Part shown: positions 44,585 to 53,027 of the stretch, piece by piece
Position numbering within the stretch: the first letter of the stretch is position 1
How the letters are laid out: each line of letters starts with the position of its first letter
From: JBGSUZ01 sp963677505
GTDB lineage: Bacteria > Bacillota > Clostridia > Peptostreptococcales > Acidaminobacteraceae
Direction of reading: 5' to 3'
Length of the DNA stretch: 64,000 bases
Assembly (NCBI GenBank): GCA_963677505.2
Contig: CAXXWB010000042.1
Coordinates: forward strand, 1-64,000
Made by a program: the position numbers and the translations under genes
Notes under the pieces: model-generated
What the model saw: the letters and a program-made list of their open reading frames with translations, nothing else
Databases searched by the model: none
What the model was told of the DNA's origin: nothing

Positions 44585-46402
44585 TTAATTTTTAGTATCG
44601 TCAAACTTAAGGACTTCGAGAAACGCTTGTTGTGGCACTTCAACAGAACCCAATTGACGCATTTTCTTTTTACCCTCTTTTTGCTTTTCAAGCAACTTTT
44701 TCTTTCTAGAAATATCGCCACCGTAACATTTTGCGAGTACGTCTTTTCTAAGAGCAGAAATATTTTCTCTAGCGATGACATTGCTGCCAATTGAGGCTTG
44801 AATTGGAATCGCAAATTGGTGCTTTGGAATAACCTCTTTTAATTTTTCACAGATAGTACGTCCTCTTGCTACCACTTTAGATGAGTGAACAATCATAGAG
44901 AAAGCATCAATCATATCCTTATTTAAAAGAATATCCATTTTTACCAAATCAGACTCTCTGTATTCCTTAAATTCGTAGTCCAGTGAGCCGTAGCCTCTCG
45001 TTTTTGATTTAAGGGCATCGAAGAAATCATAAATAACTTCATTAAGAGGCAATTCATATCTGAGTTTGACCCGTCTCTCATCCAAATAGTCCATAGAGAT
45101 CATGGTACCCCGTCTGTTCTGACAAAGTTCCATGATATTGCCCACATACTCATTTGGTGTGAAGATATTAGCATTTACAATAGGTTCTTCCATCAAAGCA
45201 ATGCTGGCCTTTTCAGGCATATTGGTTGGATTTTGAACCAAAAGTACTTCTCCGTCGGTTTTAGTGATTCTATAAATAACACTAGGTGATGTAGAAATCA
45301 AGTCTAAATCAAATTCTCTTTCCATTCTTTGCTGAATGATTTCCAAATGAAGTAGTCCTAAGAAACCACATCTGAAACCAAAACCTAAGGCTACCGATGT
45401 TTCTGGTTCGTAGGTTAAAGCGGCGTCATTTAATTGAAGCTTTTCTAAAGCGTCACGAATGATTTCGTAGCTTTCCCCTTCTGCAGGGTAGATTCCGCAG
45501 TAAACCATAGGTTGTGCTTTTTTATACCCTGGCATCGCTTGCGCTGTAGGATTAGCTGCAAAAGTTATTGTATCACCGACATGGCAGTCTTTAACATTTT
45601 TAATACTTGCCGTAATATAACCAACATCGCCGCATTTAAGCTCAGGCACTGGCGTTGGACCTGGTGCAAATATGCCAACTTCAGCTACTTCAAATACTTT
45701 GTTGGTCATCATCATAAGGACTTTATCGCCTTTTTTAACTTTACCTTCTTTAACACGCACATAGGCAACTGCGCCTTTGTAAGAGTCATAATAAGAGTCA
45801 AAGATCAAAGCTTTAAGTGATGCATCCTCATCACCCTCGGGAGGTGGAATACGTTTAACAACGGCTTCTAAAACATCTTCAATGTTTAAGCCTTCTTTAG
45901 CAGAAACCATTGGTGCATCTTCCGCTATAATACCAATAACTTCTTCAATTTCTTGCTTAATTTCTTCCGGTCTGGCCGATGGCAAGTCAATTTTATTGAG
46001 GACTGGTACAATTTCCAAACCTTGTTCGTCTGCAAGATGGACATTGGCAAGGGTTTGAGCTTCAACGCCTTGAGTCGCATCTACAACCAGTACTGCCCCT
46101 TCACAAGCGGCGAGGGAACGGGAAACCTCATAGGTAAAATCCACATGTCCTGGTGTATCGATTAAATTCAAATGATAAATTTCACCATCTTTGGCTTGGT
46201 AAACCAGTCTTGTGGTTTGAAGTTTAATGGTGATGCCACGTTCTCTTTCAAGTTCCATGGTGTCTAGAATTTGGTCTTTCATTTCTCGTTGAGTTAAAAG
46301 ACCTGTTTTTTCGATCAGACGATCTGCTAACGTAGACTTACCATGATCTATATGAGCAATGATGCTGAAGTTTCTTATTTTTTCTTGACGGGTTTTCGAC
46401 AT
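44585..46402 (-). CDS. lepA: Elongation factor 4 (LepA)
   Basis: 605 residues, full length. G domain with AHIDHGKSTLADRL, DTPGHVDFTYEV and NKIDLPSA; EF-G-like domains; and the LepA-specific C-terminus (IGSNVIARENISALRKDVLA, KCYGGDISRKKKLLEKQKEG). It promotes back-translocation or affects ribosome biogenesis. GGAGG precedes the ATG. Divergent from rpsT. Confidence 0.98.
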   Translation of the reverse strand: MSKTRQEKIRNFSIIAHIDHGKSTLADRLIEKTGLLTQREMKDQILDTMELERERGITIKLQTTRLVYQAKDGEIYHLNLIDTPGHVDFTYEVSRSLAACEGAVLVVDATQGVEAQTLANVHLADEQGLEIVPVLNKIDLPSARPEEIKQEIEEVIGIIAEDAPMVSAKEGLNIEDVLEAVVKRIPPPEGDEDASLKALIFDSYYDSYKGAVAYVRVKEGKVKKGDKVLMMMTNKVFEVAEVGIFAPGPTPVPELKCGDVGYITASIKNVKDCHVGDTITFAANPTAQAMPGYKKAQPMVYCGIYPAEGESYEIIRDALEKLQLNDAALTYEPETSVALGFGFRCGFLGLLHLEIIQQRMEREFDLDLISTSPSVIYRITKTDGEVLLVQNPTNMPEKASIALMEEPIVNANIFTPNEYVGNIMELCQNRRGTMISMDYLDERRVKLRYELPLNEVIYDFFDALKSKTRGYGSLDYEFKEYRESDLVKMDILLNKDMIDAFSMIVHSSKVVARGRTICEKLKEVIPKHQFAIPIQASIGSNVIARENISALRKDVLAKCYGGDISRKKKLLEKQKEGKKKMRQLGSVEVPQQAFLEVLKFDDTKN

Positions 46403-46436
46403 CAGTAATACCTCCTAAACTGAGTTAGTCCGGTAA

Positions 46437-46466
46437 ATTATATCATATTCCGCACCTCTCTCACAA
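46437..46466 (-). promoter_or_regulatory. Promoter of lepA
   Basis: Minus-strand TTGTGA (46466-46461) and TATAAT (46442-46437) are 18 bases apart. A palindrome (46462-46478) overlaps the -35 box. Confidence 0.6.
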
Positions 46467-46478
46467 CAACTTGTTGTG
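46462..46478. promoter_or_regulatory. Perfect palindrome between lepA and rpsT promoters
   Basis: CACAACAA-C-TTGTTGTG is a 17-base perfect palindrome that overlaps the lepA -35 box and lies 16 bases upstream of the rpsT -35. It is a possible operator; the factor is unknown. Confidence 0.45.
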
Positions 46479-46493
46479 GATTACATCTTTTTA

Positions 46494-46522
46494 TTGATTT
46501 TATATCCAATGCGTGTTAAAAT
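46494..46522 (+). promoter_or_regulatory. Promoter of rpsT
   Basis: TTGATT (46494-46499) and TAAAAT (46517-46522) are separated by 17 bases. Confidence 0.7.
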
Positions 46523-46557
46523 ATCTCTGTTAATCAATTGTATTGGAGGTGAAATGA

Positions 46558-46827
46558 ATGGCAAATATCAAATCTGCAAAAAAGAGAATCAGTGTTATCA
46601 AAAAGAAAACTGCTATCAATAAATCTAGAAAATCAGCTCTTAAAACTGCTGAAAAAAGATTTAATGAAGCTTTAGAAGCTAACAACATCGAAGCTGCTAA
46701 AGAAAAGCTTTGTTACACTGAGAAAAAACTCATGCAAGCAGGCGCTAAAGGTACTATTCACAAAAAAGCCGCTTCTAGAAAAGTTTCTAGACTCGCAAAA
46801 AGATTACACGCAAGCACGGCTGAGTAA
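46558..46827 (+). CDS. rpsT: 30S ribosomal protein S20
   Basis: 89 residues, beginning MANIKSAKKRISVIKKK, very basic and helical, as in S20. GGAGG lies 8 bases before the ATG at 46558; an overlapping ATG at 46554 is in another frame. Divergent to lepA, the common arrangement. Confidence 0.98.
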   Translation: MANIKSAKKRISVIKKKTAINKSRKSALKTAEKRFNEALEANNIEAAKEKLCYTEKKLMQAGAKGTIHKKAASRKVSRLAKRLHASTAE

Positions 46828-46929
46828 TTTTCTTAAAAACCGTCACAGTTCCCCGGAAAATTGTTCACCGTTCATATAGAATATATGAACACTGCTAATT
46901 TTTATATTTGAGCTCGAGTATAAAAATAG

Positions 46930-46956
46930 AGCCCATCCTCACGGATGGGCTTTTTT
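46930..46956. terminator. Terminator after rpsT
   Basis: AGCCCATCC pairs with GGATGGGCT around a 4-base loop, followed by TTTTTT. It lies between rpsT and a convergent MFS gene. Two weaker hairpins (46870-46890 and about 46900-46928) precede it. Confidence 0.88.
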
Positions 46957-46974
46957 GTTGTCTCATTTGATATT

Positions 46975-48435
46975 CTATTCTTCCACCACAACTTTCCCAC
47001 GTTGGGCACTTAAGGCTACACCTATAAAAGATAATCCTGCTGCAGTGAGCATAACGGCTTTAAATCCTTTTAAAAATACATCTGGTTCTAAACTCTGAAG
47101 AGATACCGCGCCTATACCTTGCCTCGTAGCAATTCCAAAAAGAAGTACAGCCAAGGTTGTTCCAGTCACCATTCCAAAGTTTCTAAAGAAGGCATTAATG
47201 CTTCCTGCAATCCCAGCCATAATTCTAGGTACAGCTCCCATAATACTGCTGGTATTTGGGGATTGGAACATAGCACTGCCTATTCCCAACATAATAATGA
47301 TGGAGCCTAGAAACCAAACTGTCTGATGTCCCTTTGAAAACGCCAATAATCCAAGCGCTATTCCGTTAAGCATTAGCCCACCCATTGTTAATGGCTTGTA
47401 AGAAATTTGGTCAGAAAGTCTTCCGAAAAAAGGTGCCAAAACTGCCATAGCCAATGGATACAAGGACATAATCATTCCTGCCTTTAACACATCATAGCCT
47501 TGTACCCCTTGAAGATAGAATGGCATAAGGAGCATATAAGCAAACAAAGATAAAAAAGTTATATATGCCGCTAAAACACCTGAAGAAAACTCCCAAATTT
47601 TAAACATATTCAAATTTAGCATTGGATTTTCATAATTTTTCTCGCGTTTGAGAAAGGCAATACATAAAAAAATAGATATCCCTAACATAACCCACATGAG
47701 AAACATTGAAACCAGACCATCTTGATAGCCTAAAAGCGCCATAAAGAGGAGCAAAATCATAACGGCAAATAAACCGCTACCTAAATAATCAAAGGCTTTT
47801 TCAGATTTCTCTTTTATAACAGTCACCCGTTGATTTTCATTCCCACTTTCACCTACATAAGCGCTTTGATTCTCAAAACTATCTGGCAATATCTTAAATG
47901 CCATAATAATACCAATAATGCCAATAGGCAAATTGATACTGAAAATAGATTGCCATCCCCAAAAGTGAACCAATAAACCACCCACGCTTGGACCTGTCAA
48001 ACTCCCCATTGCCACCACCGTCGAAATAACACCTAAAGCTTTGCCACGTTCCGTTACGGGAAAAATCAGTGTCACAATGCCTTGAACCAAAGCCATGGTT
48101 ATGGAAGCTCCTAAAGCTTGTATCAGTCGTCCGCCAACTAACATTGGCAAGTTCACCGAGAGGGCGCAAATCAACGAGCCTATTGTAAAGACCGTAAATC
48201 CGCCTATGAACAGTTTCTTCCGACTGTATACATCAGACAACTTACCCCAAAATAGGAGAAAAGCTGAGATCGTCATTAAATAACTAGAAACTACCCATTG
48301 AATTGAATTAAGGTCCACATGAAGTTCTTTTGCCATAACTGGTAAGGAAATATTTACAATACTGCTGTCTATGGTGGCCATAAAGGTTGACAACGCCACT
48401 GTTAAAAGCACCCAGTACTTCTTCTCTAGCTTCAT
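46975..48435 (-). CDS. MFS drug transporter (DHA2/EmrB-QacA type)
   Basis: About 486 residues with 14 predicted helices. It has ATIDSSIVNISLPVMAKEL in helix 1, GRLIQALGASITMALVQGI, and the motif C region GPSVGGLLVHFWGWQSIF. These proton-driven exporters handle drugs or cationic compounds. I choose the ATG at 48435 because GGAGG lies just before it; an in-frame TTG at 48462 lies within the sir2 gene. Third gene of a GHL10-sir2-MFS unit. Confidence 0.92.
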   Translation of the reverse strand: MKLEKKYWVLLTVALSTFMATIDSSIVNISLPVMAKELHVDLNSIQWVVSSYLMTISAFLLFWGKLSDVYSRKKLFIGGFTVFTIGSLICALSVNLPMLVGGRLIQALGASITMALVQGIVTLIFPVTERGKALGVISTVVAMGSLTGPSVGGLLVHFWGWQSIFSINLPIGIIGIIMAFKILPDSFENQSAYVGESGNENQRVTVIKEKSEKAFDYLGSGLFAVMILLLFMALLGYQDGLVSMFLMWVMLGISIFLCIAFLKREKNYENPMLNLNMFKIWEFSSGVLAAYITFLSLFAYMLLMPFYLQGVQGYDVLKAGMIMSLYPLAMAVLAPFFGRLSDQISYKPLTMGGLMLNGIALGLLAFSKGHQTVWFLGSIIIMLGIGSAMFQSPNTSSIMGAVPRIMAGIAGSINAFFRNFGMVTGTTLAVLLFGIATRQGIGAVSLQSLEPDVFLKGFKAVMLTAAGLSFIGVALSAQRGKVVVEE

Positions 48436-48445
48436 ATCGCCTCCA

Positions 48446-49177
48446 CTAAAGGAGGAATTCAAGCAGTTGTGACATTACCTTATCAATTGGCTCTCTAAAA
48501 CAGAAAGTCGCCGATACATCTGCTTGGGTAGGGGTTTGATTCATAATAACCAAGGTGTGACCTCTAAAATACTTAATAAAACTCGCCGCAGGATAAACAC
48601 TAAGAGAAGTTCCACCAATGATTAGAACCTCTGCAGTAGATAACGTCTCTATGGCACCTTCAACAACTGATTCGTCCAACATTTCCTCGTAGAGGGTCAC
48701 TTCTGGCTTCAAAATGCCCCCGCACATACATTTTGGAACCCCTTCTTGCCCAAGAACCTCAACACCATACCCTCTTCCACATTTAAGACAGGTATAAAAA
48801 TTCATATTCCCATGAAGCTCTAGAACCTTCTTACTACCTGCCATTTGATGAAGACCATCAATATTTTGCGTAATGATGCTATGAATCTTTCCCATAGATT
48901 CAAGGGTTGCAAGAACCTCATGACACTTGTTGGGCTTTGCTTCAGGGTAATACATGTGGGTTTTTAAAAAACGATAAAAACGAGGTGTATCTTCAAAGAA
49001 AAAACTTCTACTGAGAATAATCTCTGGGCTCATGCCCTCAAATTCTGTTTGGTACAAGCCACTGTTAGAGCGAAAGTCAGGAATTCCACTGGCTGTAGAA
49101 GTTCCAGCACCGCCAAAGAAAACTGTTTTATTGCTACTTTTTATGGCATTCGCCAATTGTTCTAAAGCTGCTTCCAT
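48446..49177 (-). CDS. cobB: NAD-dependent protein deacylase, sirtuin family
   Basis: 243 residues. NAD loop GAGTSTASGIPDFRS, catalytic His region ITQNIDGLHQMAG with LELHGN, and a Zn site CLKC...CMC. It removes acyl groups from lysine using NAD. The ATG follows directly after the stop of the glycoside hydrolase-like gene, so they are co-translated. Confidence 0.95.
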   Translation of the reverse strand: MEAALEQLANAIKSSNKTVFFGGAGTSTASGIPDFRSNSGLYQTEFEGMSPEIILSRSFFFEDTPRFYRFLKTHMYYPEAKPNKCHEVLATLESMGKIHSIITQNIDGLHQMAGSKKVLELHGNMNFYTCLKCGRGYGVEVLGQEGVPKCMCGGILKPEVTLYEEMLDESVVEGAIETLSTAEVLIIGGTSLSVYPAASFIKYFRGHTLVIMNQTPTQADVSATFCFREPIDKVMSQLLEFLL

Positions 49178-50455
49178 TTACAAGCCCCCTTGGGTTTTGT
49201 TCATGAATAACTGAACCAGCGCTATTCTCTCTGCTTCAGTCGTTGATTGAAGTTCCTTTGGAGGGTTCCACAGATTATCGTATCTGAAAAGAACAACTCC
49301 TTTATACTTGGCGAGAGTTCTCGATTGCTTAACCATATTGGCTAAAATTTTGGAGTCCGTGAGCCATTCATCTTTGCCCGTTCCTGCATACTTGTCATTG
49401 ACTCCAAGCTTATAAGGGGCAAGACCAATATACACATCTACTTTGGCATTCTTAGTTAGAGTATTCCATTCACCTAGCACTTTCTCAAAAGGTGCTTTGC
49501 TGTTTTTAAATCCAAAATAAATTTGAGGACAAATATAGTCCACATACCCCTTATTTTTTACCCATTTTTCAACATCAGCATATTGACTGTCATAATTATT
49601 TTTAATGAGACCCTGAGGACTAATGCCGAACCGAACTGACTTTTTCCCCGACTTGCATACTGTGTAAACCTCTTTGACCATTAAATTGATTTGATCTCGT
49701 CTAAAATCAGCAAGAGACATTTTACCCCCTGCTTTTAAATAAGCATCATATTCTGGTTTGTCAAAAGAAGCGGCCGTTGTTGGGTAAAAGTAATCGTCAA
49801 AGTGAATCCCATCTAAAGCGTAATTTTTCACTAGTTCTTTAACACCACTGACTACAAGTTTTCTAACATCTGCGTCACTAGGGTTATAAAAAATCCCCCC
49901 TGATGTTTGAACGACTCGATTACTGCCGTCTTTTAGCCAAGCATTCATAAGATTTTTTTCCGATATTGGAGCCTTAATACTATTGATTCGTACGCGGTAA
50001 GGATTGACCCATGCTTCAATTTTTAGTTTGTTTTTCTTTGCTTCTTCAATCATGACGGTAAGAGGGTCAAAAGGCAACTCAACGCCTTCTGTACCCGTAA
50101 CAAGATAAGAAGTCGGGTAAACAGAAGACTTATATACCGCATCCCCAAATGGTCTGACTTGAACAAAAATGGTATTCATTTGATCTTTAGAAAGACTCTG
50201 ACAAACTTTAGAAAATGCGTTTCTGAATTCATCCTTTGATTTGCCTTTAAGTAAGGCGTCCATTTCATAGTAAGAAAGCCATACACCTCGAACTTCATTT
50301 TGGGCCGTATAAATTTTATTGCTAGCTGTTGTACTTTTCGTATCCGCACTAAATCCTTGACTTAATGGGATAAGAACCCCTGTAGCCAAAACCAAGGTAA
50401 GAATCGCAGTCATAGTTTTTTTTGATTTTAGGCAAAATTGTAATTTTTTATTCAT
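49178..50455 (-). CDS. Secreted family 10 glycosyl hydrolase-like protein (GHL10)
   Basis: 425 residues. Signal peptide about 1-35 (basic start, hydrophobic core, ending near GFSA). The remainder is a TIM-barrel GHL10 domain: NEVRGVWLSYYEMDALLKG, FVQVRPFGDAVYKSS, IEAWVNPYRV, DGIHFDDYFYP with the acidic pair, and YICPQIYFGF. It probably acts on cell-wall glycans outside the cell. GGAG precedes the ATG. First gene of the operon with sir2 and an MFS gene. Confidence 0.88.
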   Translation of the reverse strand: MNKKLQFCLKSKKTMTAILTLVLATGVLIPLSQGFSADTKSTTASNKIYTAQNEVRGVWLSYYEMDALLKGKSKDEFRNAFSKVCQSLSKDQMNTIFVQVRPFGDAVYKSSVYPTSYLVTGTEGVELPFDPLTVMIEEAKKNKLKIEAWVNPYRVRINSIKAPISEKNLMNAWLKDGSNRVVQTSGGIFYNPSDADVRKLVVSGVKELVKNYALDGIHFDDYFYPTTAASFDKPEYDAYLKAGGKMSLADFRRDQINLMVKEVYTVCKSGKKSVRFGISPQGLIKNNYDSQYADVEKWVKNKGYVDYICPQIYFGFKNSKAPFEKVLGEWNTLTKNAKVDVYIGLAPYKLGVNDKYAGTGKDEWLTDSKILANMVKQSRTLAKYKGVVLFRYDNLWNPPKELQSTTEAERIALVQLFMNKTQGGL

Positions 50456-50475
50456 TTCATTTACACTCCTATTGG

Positions 50476-50504
50476 TTGATTTCGGTTGAATAACCCCTTA
50501 TGAT
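50476..50504 (+). promoter_or_regulatory. Promoter of hutG
   Basis: TTGATT (50476-50481) and TATGAT (50499-50504) are separated by 17 bases. Confidence 0.65.
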
Positions 50505-50542
50505 GGAACTAACGATAAATTTGAAAACACTAGGAGGTTCTT

Positions 50543-51574
50543 ATGTCCCTTTATCAAGCGCCTGATTTAGCCTGTTGGCAGGGCAGAATAGACAGTACCA
50601 CACTTTTCGATGCTTTTCGCTGGCATCAGTGGGTCAAACCCCTCAATTTAGAAGAAACTGACCCATTGCCGCCATCGGCTGTTAAAGTTGCTTTTTTAGG
50701 TTTCTGCTGTGACGAAGGTATTCGCCTTAATCGTGGCAGAAGTGGCGCTTCAGATGGTCCAGACAGTATTAGAAAGGCACTTTGTAACTTGCCTTGTGAC
50801 TTTACAAAGGAATTCTTGATCTATGATGCAGGCAATATTCTTTGTGATGAAGTTCCGTTGAGCGAGAGTCAAGAAGCCCTTGCATCAGCTGTCGCTCAAT
50901 TGAAAGCCTTAGGCTGTTTCCCGATTGTTCTAGGCGGAGGCCATGAACTGGCTTATGGCACTTGGAGCGGACTGAATCGTCATTTAGTGACAAACAAGAC
51001 TTTGACGTCTATGAAAATTGTCAATTTCGACGCTCATTTTGATTTAAGACCTTATACCTCAGATGCGGACCACATTGCCTCAGGTCCTAGCTCAGGAACC
51101 ATGTTCCGTCAAATTGCAGACGATTGTAAAAACGCAGGACAAAACTTTAATTACCTCTGTCTTGGCATTCAAAAAAGGGGCAATACCATTGATTTATTTA
51201 AGACAGCTAACAATCTTAACACCGACTATTGGCTGGCTGTAGATATGGTCAACGAACCACTAGGTTTGTTAGCAGAAAGGCTAGATGAAAAAATACAAAA
51301 TGATAATCACCTTTATGTCACTCTCTGTACAGATGTCATTGCCTCTTCTTTTGCTCCAGGTGTCAGCGCACCGCAACCTTTGGGTCTTCACCCAGAAATG
51401 GTCACTCAATTAATCAAACAACTGATCCGAAGCGGTAAAGCAGAAGGTTTTGATATTGCTGAAGTTTCTCCACGCTTTGATCATGACAATGTAACAGCAA
51501 GCCTTGCCTCTACCGTGATTTTTGCAGTAGTCAATGCACTGGCAGAGGTCAAAGGCGTTGCCGTAACAATCTAA
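50543..51574 (+). CDS. hutG: Formimidoylglutamase (arginase family)
   Basis: 343 residues. Manganese-ligand motifs GGGHELAYG (about residue 132), NFDAHFDLR (about 162) and CTDVIASSFAPGVSAPQPLG (about 263) define the ureohydrolase fold of formimidoylglutamase, which hydrolyses N-formimidoyl-L-glutamate to glutamate and formamide in histidine breakdown. The CTD variant of the third motif occurs in part of the family. It ends in a terminator. No hutH, hutU or hutI is nearby. Confidence 0.88.
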   Translation: MSLYQAPDLACWQGRIDSTTLFDAFRWHQWVKPLNLEETDPLPPSAVKVAFLGFCCDEGIRLNRGRSGASDGPDSIRKALCNLPCDFTKEFLIYDAGNILCDEVPLSESQEALASAVAQLKALGCFPIVLGGGHELAYGTWSGLNRHLVTNKTLTSMKIVNFDAHFDLRPYTSDADHIASGPSSGTMFRQIADDCKNAGQNFNYLCLGIQKRGNTIDLFKTANNLNTDYWLAVDMVNEPLGLLAERLDEKIQNDNHLYVTLCTDVIASSFAPGVSAPQPLGLHPEMVTQLIKQLIRSGKAEGFDIAEVSPRFDHDNVTASLASTVIFAVVNALAEVKGVAVTI

Positions 51575-51598
51575 GTGGTCATTTGACCACTTTTTTTT
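51573..51598 (+). terminator. Terminator after hutG
   Basis: AAGTGGTC pairs with GACCACTT around ATTT, followed by a T run; it begins inside the stop codon. Confidence 0.9.
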
Positions 51599-51657
51599 CG
51601 CTCTATTAGACAGGCTTCCTTAATAATTGAGTAGCCTACTGACTTCAAAAGGCTAAC

Positions 51658-52287
51658 TTATGGAAGCGGAATTGTCACCAAGTCAGAGAAATCAAAGCCT
51701 TTCGCGTCAATAACCACTTTTTCGATTACCACATCTTCTTCAGGTTTGTCTAAACCATCAGTTGCAACAGCTGCAATTTGGTTTACAACCTCCATTCCAG
51801 AAATAACTTTCCCAAAAGCTGCATATTCTCCATCTAAGTAATCTGCATCCCCTTGTACAATAAAGAATTGAGATCCTGCCGTATCCTTATCTTCAGATCT
51901 CGCCATAGAAATTACACCAGGAACGTGTTTAATTGGATTATCTACCCCATTGGATTTGAACTCGCCTTTAATACTATAACCAGGTCCGCCAGTTCCATTG
52001 CCATCTGGGTCTCCCCCTTGAATCATAAATCCTGAGATGACTCTGTGGAAAGTTAACCCGTCATAGAAACCATCATTTGCAAGGGCCAAGAAATTTTTAA
52101 CCGTATTTGGTGCTGCAGATGGGTCAAGTTCAAGAACAATATCGCCAAAACCTTTAACCGTCATAGTAACTGTTGGCAAATTCCCTTTAGCCACTGCAGC
52201 TGATGCTTCTTCTGTTTTGACAGTTTTCTGACAACCTGCTAAAAACACCATCGTTAACATGAGACCTACTAATAAATACTTTTTCAT
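51658..52287 (-). CDS. Cyclophilin-type peptidyl-prolyl isomerase lipoprotein
   Basis: 209 residues from the ATG at 52287 (MKKYLLVGLMLTMVFLAGC), which has GGAG 6 bases upstream. The LAGC lipobox predicts a membrane-anchored lipoprotein. The cyclophilin domain has FHRVISGFMIQGGDP and SQFFIV. It helps fold exported proteins. An in-frame ATG at 52317 would spoil the signal peptide and is rejected. Confidence 0.92.
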   Translation of the reverse strand: MKKYLLVGLMLTMVFLAGCQKTVKTEEASAAVAKGNLPTVTMTVKGFGDIVLELDPSAAPNTVKNFLALANDGFYDGLTFHRVISGFMIQGGDPDGNGTGGPGYSIKGEFKSNGVDNPIKHVPGVISMARSEDKDTAGSQFFIVQGDADYLDGEYAAFGKVISGMEVVNQIAAVATDGLDKPEEDVVIEKVVIDAKGFDFSDLVTIPLP

Positions 52288-52328
52288 AACAAGCTCCATT
52301 CTGTTTTTATTTTGCAATCTGCTGATTG

Positions 52329-52946
52329 CTATGATTTTTTTCTTACAACAACATGAATTGCTTTCCCATGACCTTTAAGCGCTTTCATTTGAAAAGCACC
52401 AAGAGCATCTTCAATTTGAGTGCTCTCTAAAAAGAAACCGTCGCCAACGTAGAGAAAGTGTCTTTGCACTTTGTCTTTTTGTTCCAGTTGGACCTGAACG
52501 GTACCTTCTGTACAATAAATAAAGTGAATAAATTCCTCTTGATAGTTTAGGTCCACCCAATTTTCAAGGTCTAAGTTGTGGGTTTCAATTTTAGACGCAT
52601 AACCCTCACTGACCATGACATTAAAATCTCTTACTTTCCCTTCTGAAACGGTATGCTGTCCACCACCAAAGCAATGGCTTACATAAGGTTGTAAGTAAAT
52701 CCATTCGCCCTCGTCGTGTTTAAGACGCATTTCACCTTCCAAAATCATTAAGTATCTTTCTATGCCAGGCAGTGGCGTAAAAGTCGAAGTTTCTACTTCT
52801 ACTGTTGCTGTACTGATTCTGCAATCAAAATTCCGCTTCCCATATTCAGCTGTTTCAGGATAAATAAAAATCTCTGTGGTCTTGCCACCGCTCCAGAGAC
52901 TGGTCTTTTGAACATTGCTACGAATAATATTAGATTCGATAGACAT
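52329..52946 (-). CDS. HutD/Ves-family protein
   Basis: 205 residues, bicupin HutD family. It begins with the diagnostic SLWSGGKTTEIFIYPE and continues with PGIERYLMILEGEMRL, a GGQHTVSEGKVRDFNVM block and LEQKDKVQRH. HutD is linked to histidine utilisation in other bacteria but has no proven activity. Its hutG neighbour here fits. It lies after a terminator that follows an amino-acid permease. Confidence 0.85.
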   Translation of the reverse strand: MSIESNIIRSNVQKTSLWSGGKTTEIFIYPETAEYGKRNFDCRISTATVEVETSTFTPLPGIERYLMILEGEMRLKHDEGEWIYLQPYVSHCFGGGQHTVSEGKVRDFNVMVSEGYASKIETHNLDLENWVDLNYQEEFIHFIYCTEGTVQVQLEQKDKVQRHFLYVGDGFFLESTQIEDALGAFQMKALKGHGKAIHVVVRKKS

Positions 52947-52980
52947 ACGACACCCCCTTCACTTTAATTATCCACGCATA

Positions 52981-53010
52981 AAAAAAAGCTGTCAACTTGA
53001 ATTGACAGCT
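52981..53010 (-). terminator. Terminator after the amino-acid permease gene
   Basis: Minus strand: AGCTGTCAA pairs with TTGACAGCT, followed by TTTTTTT. Confidence 0.9.
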
Positions 53011-53027
53011 CGTATTAATAATTTAAT

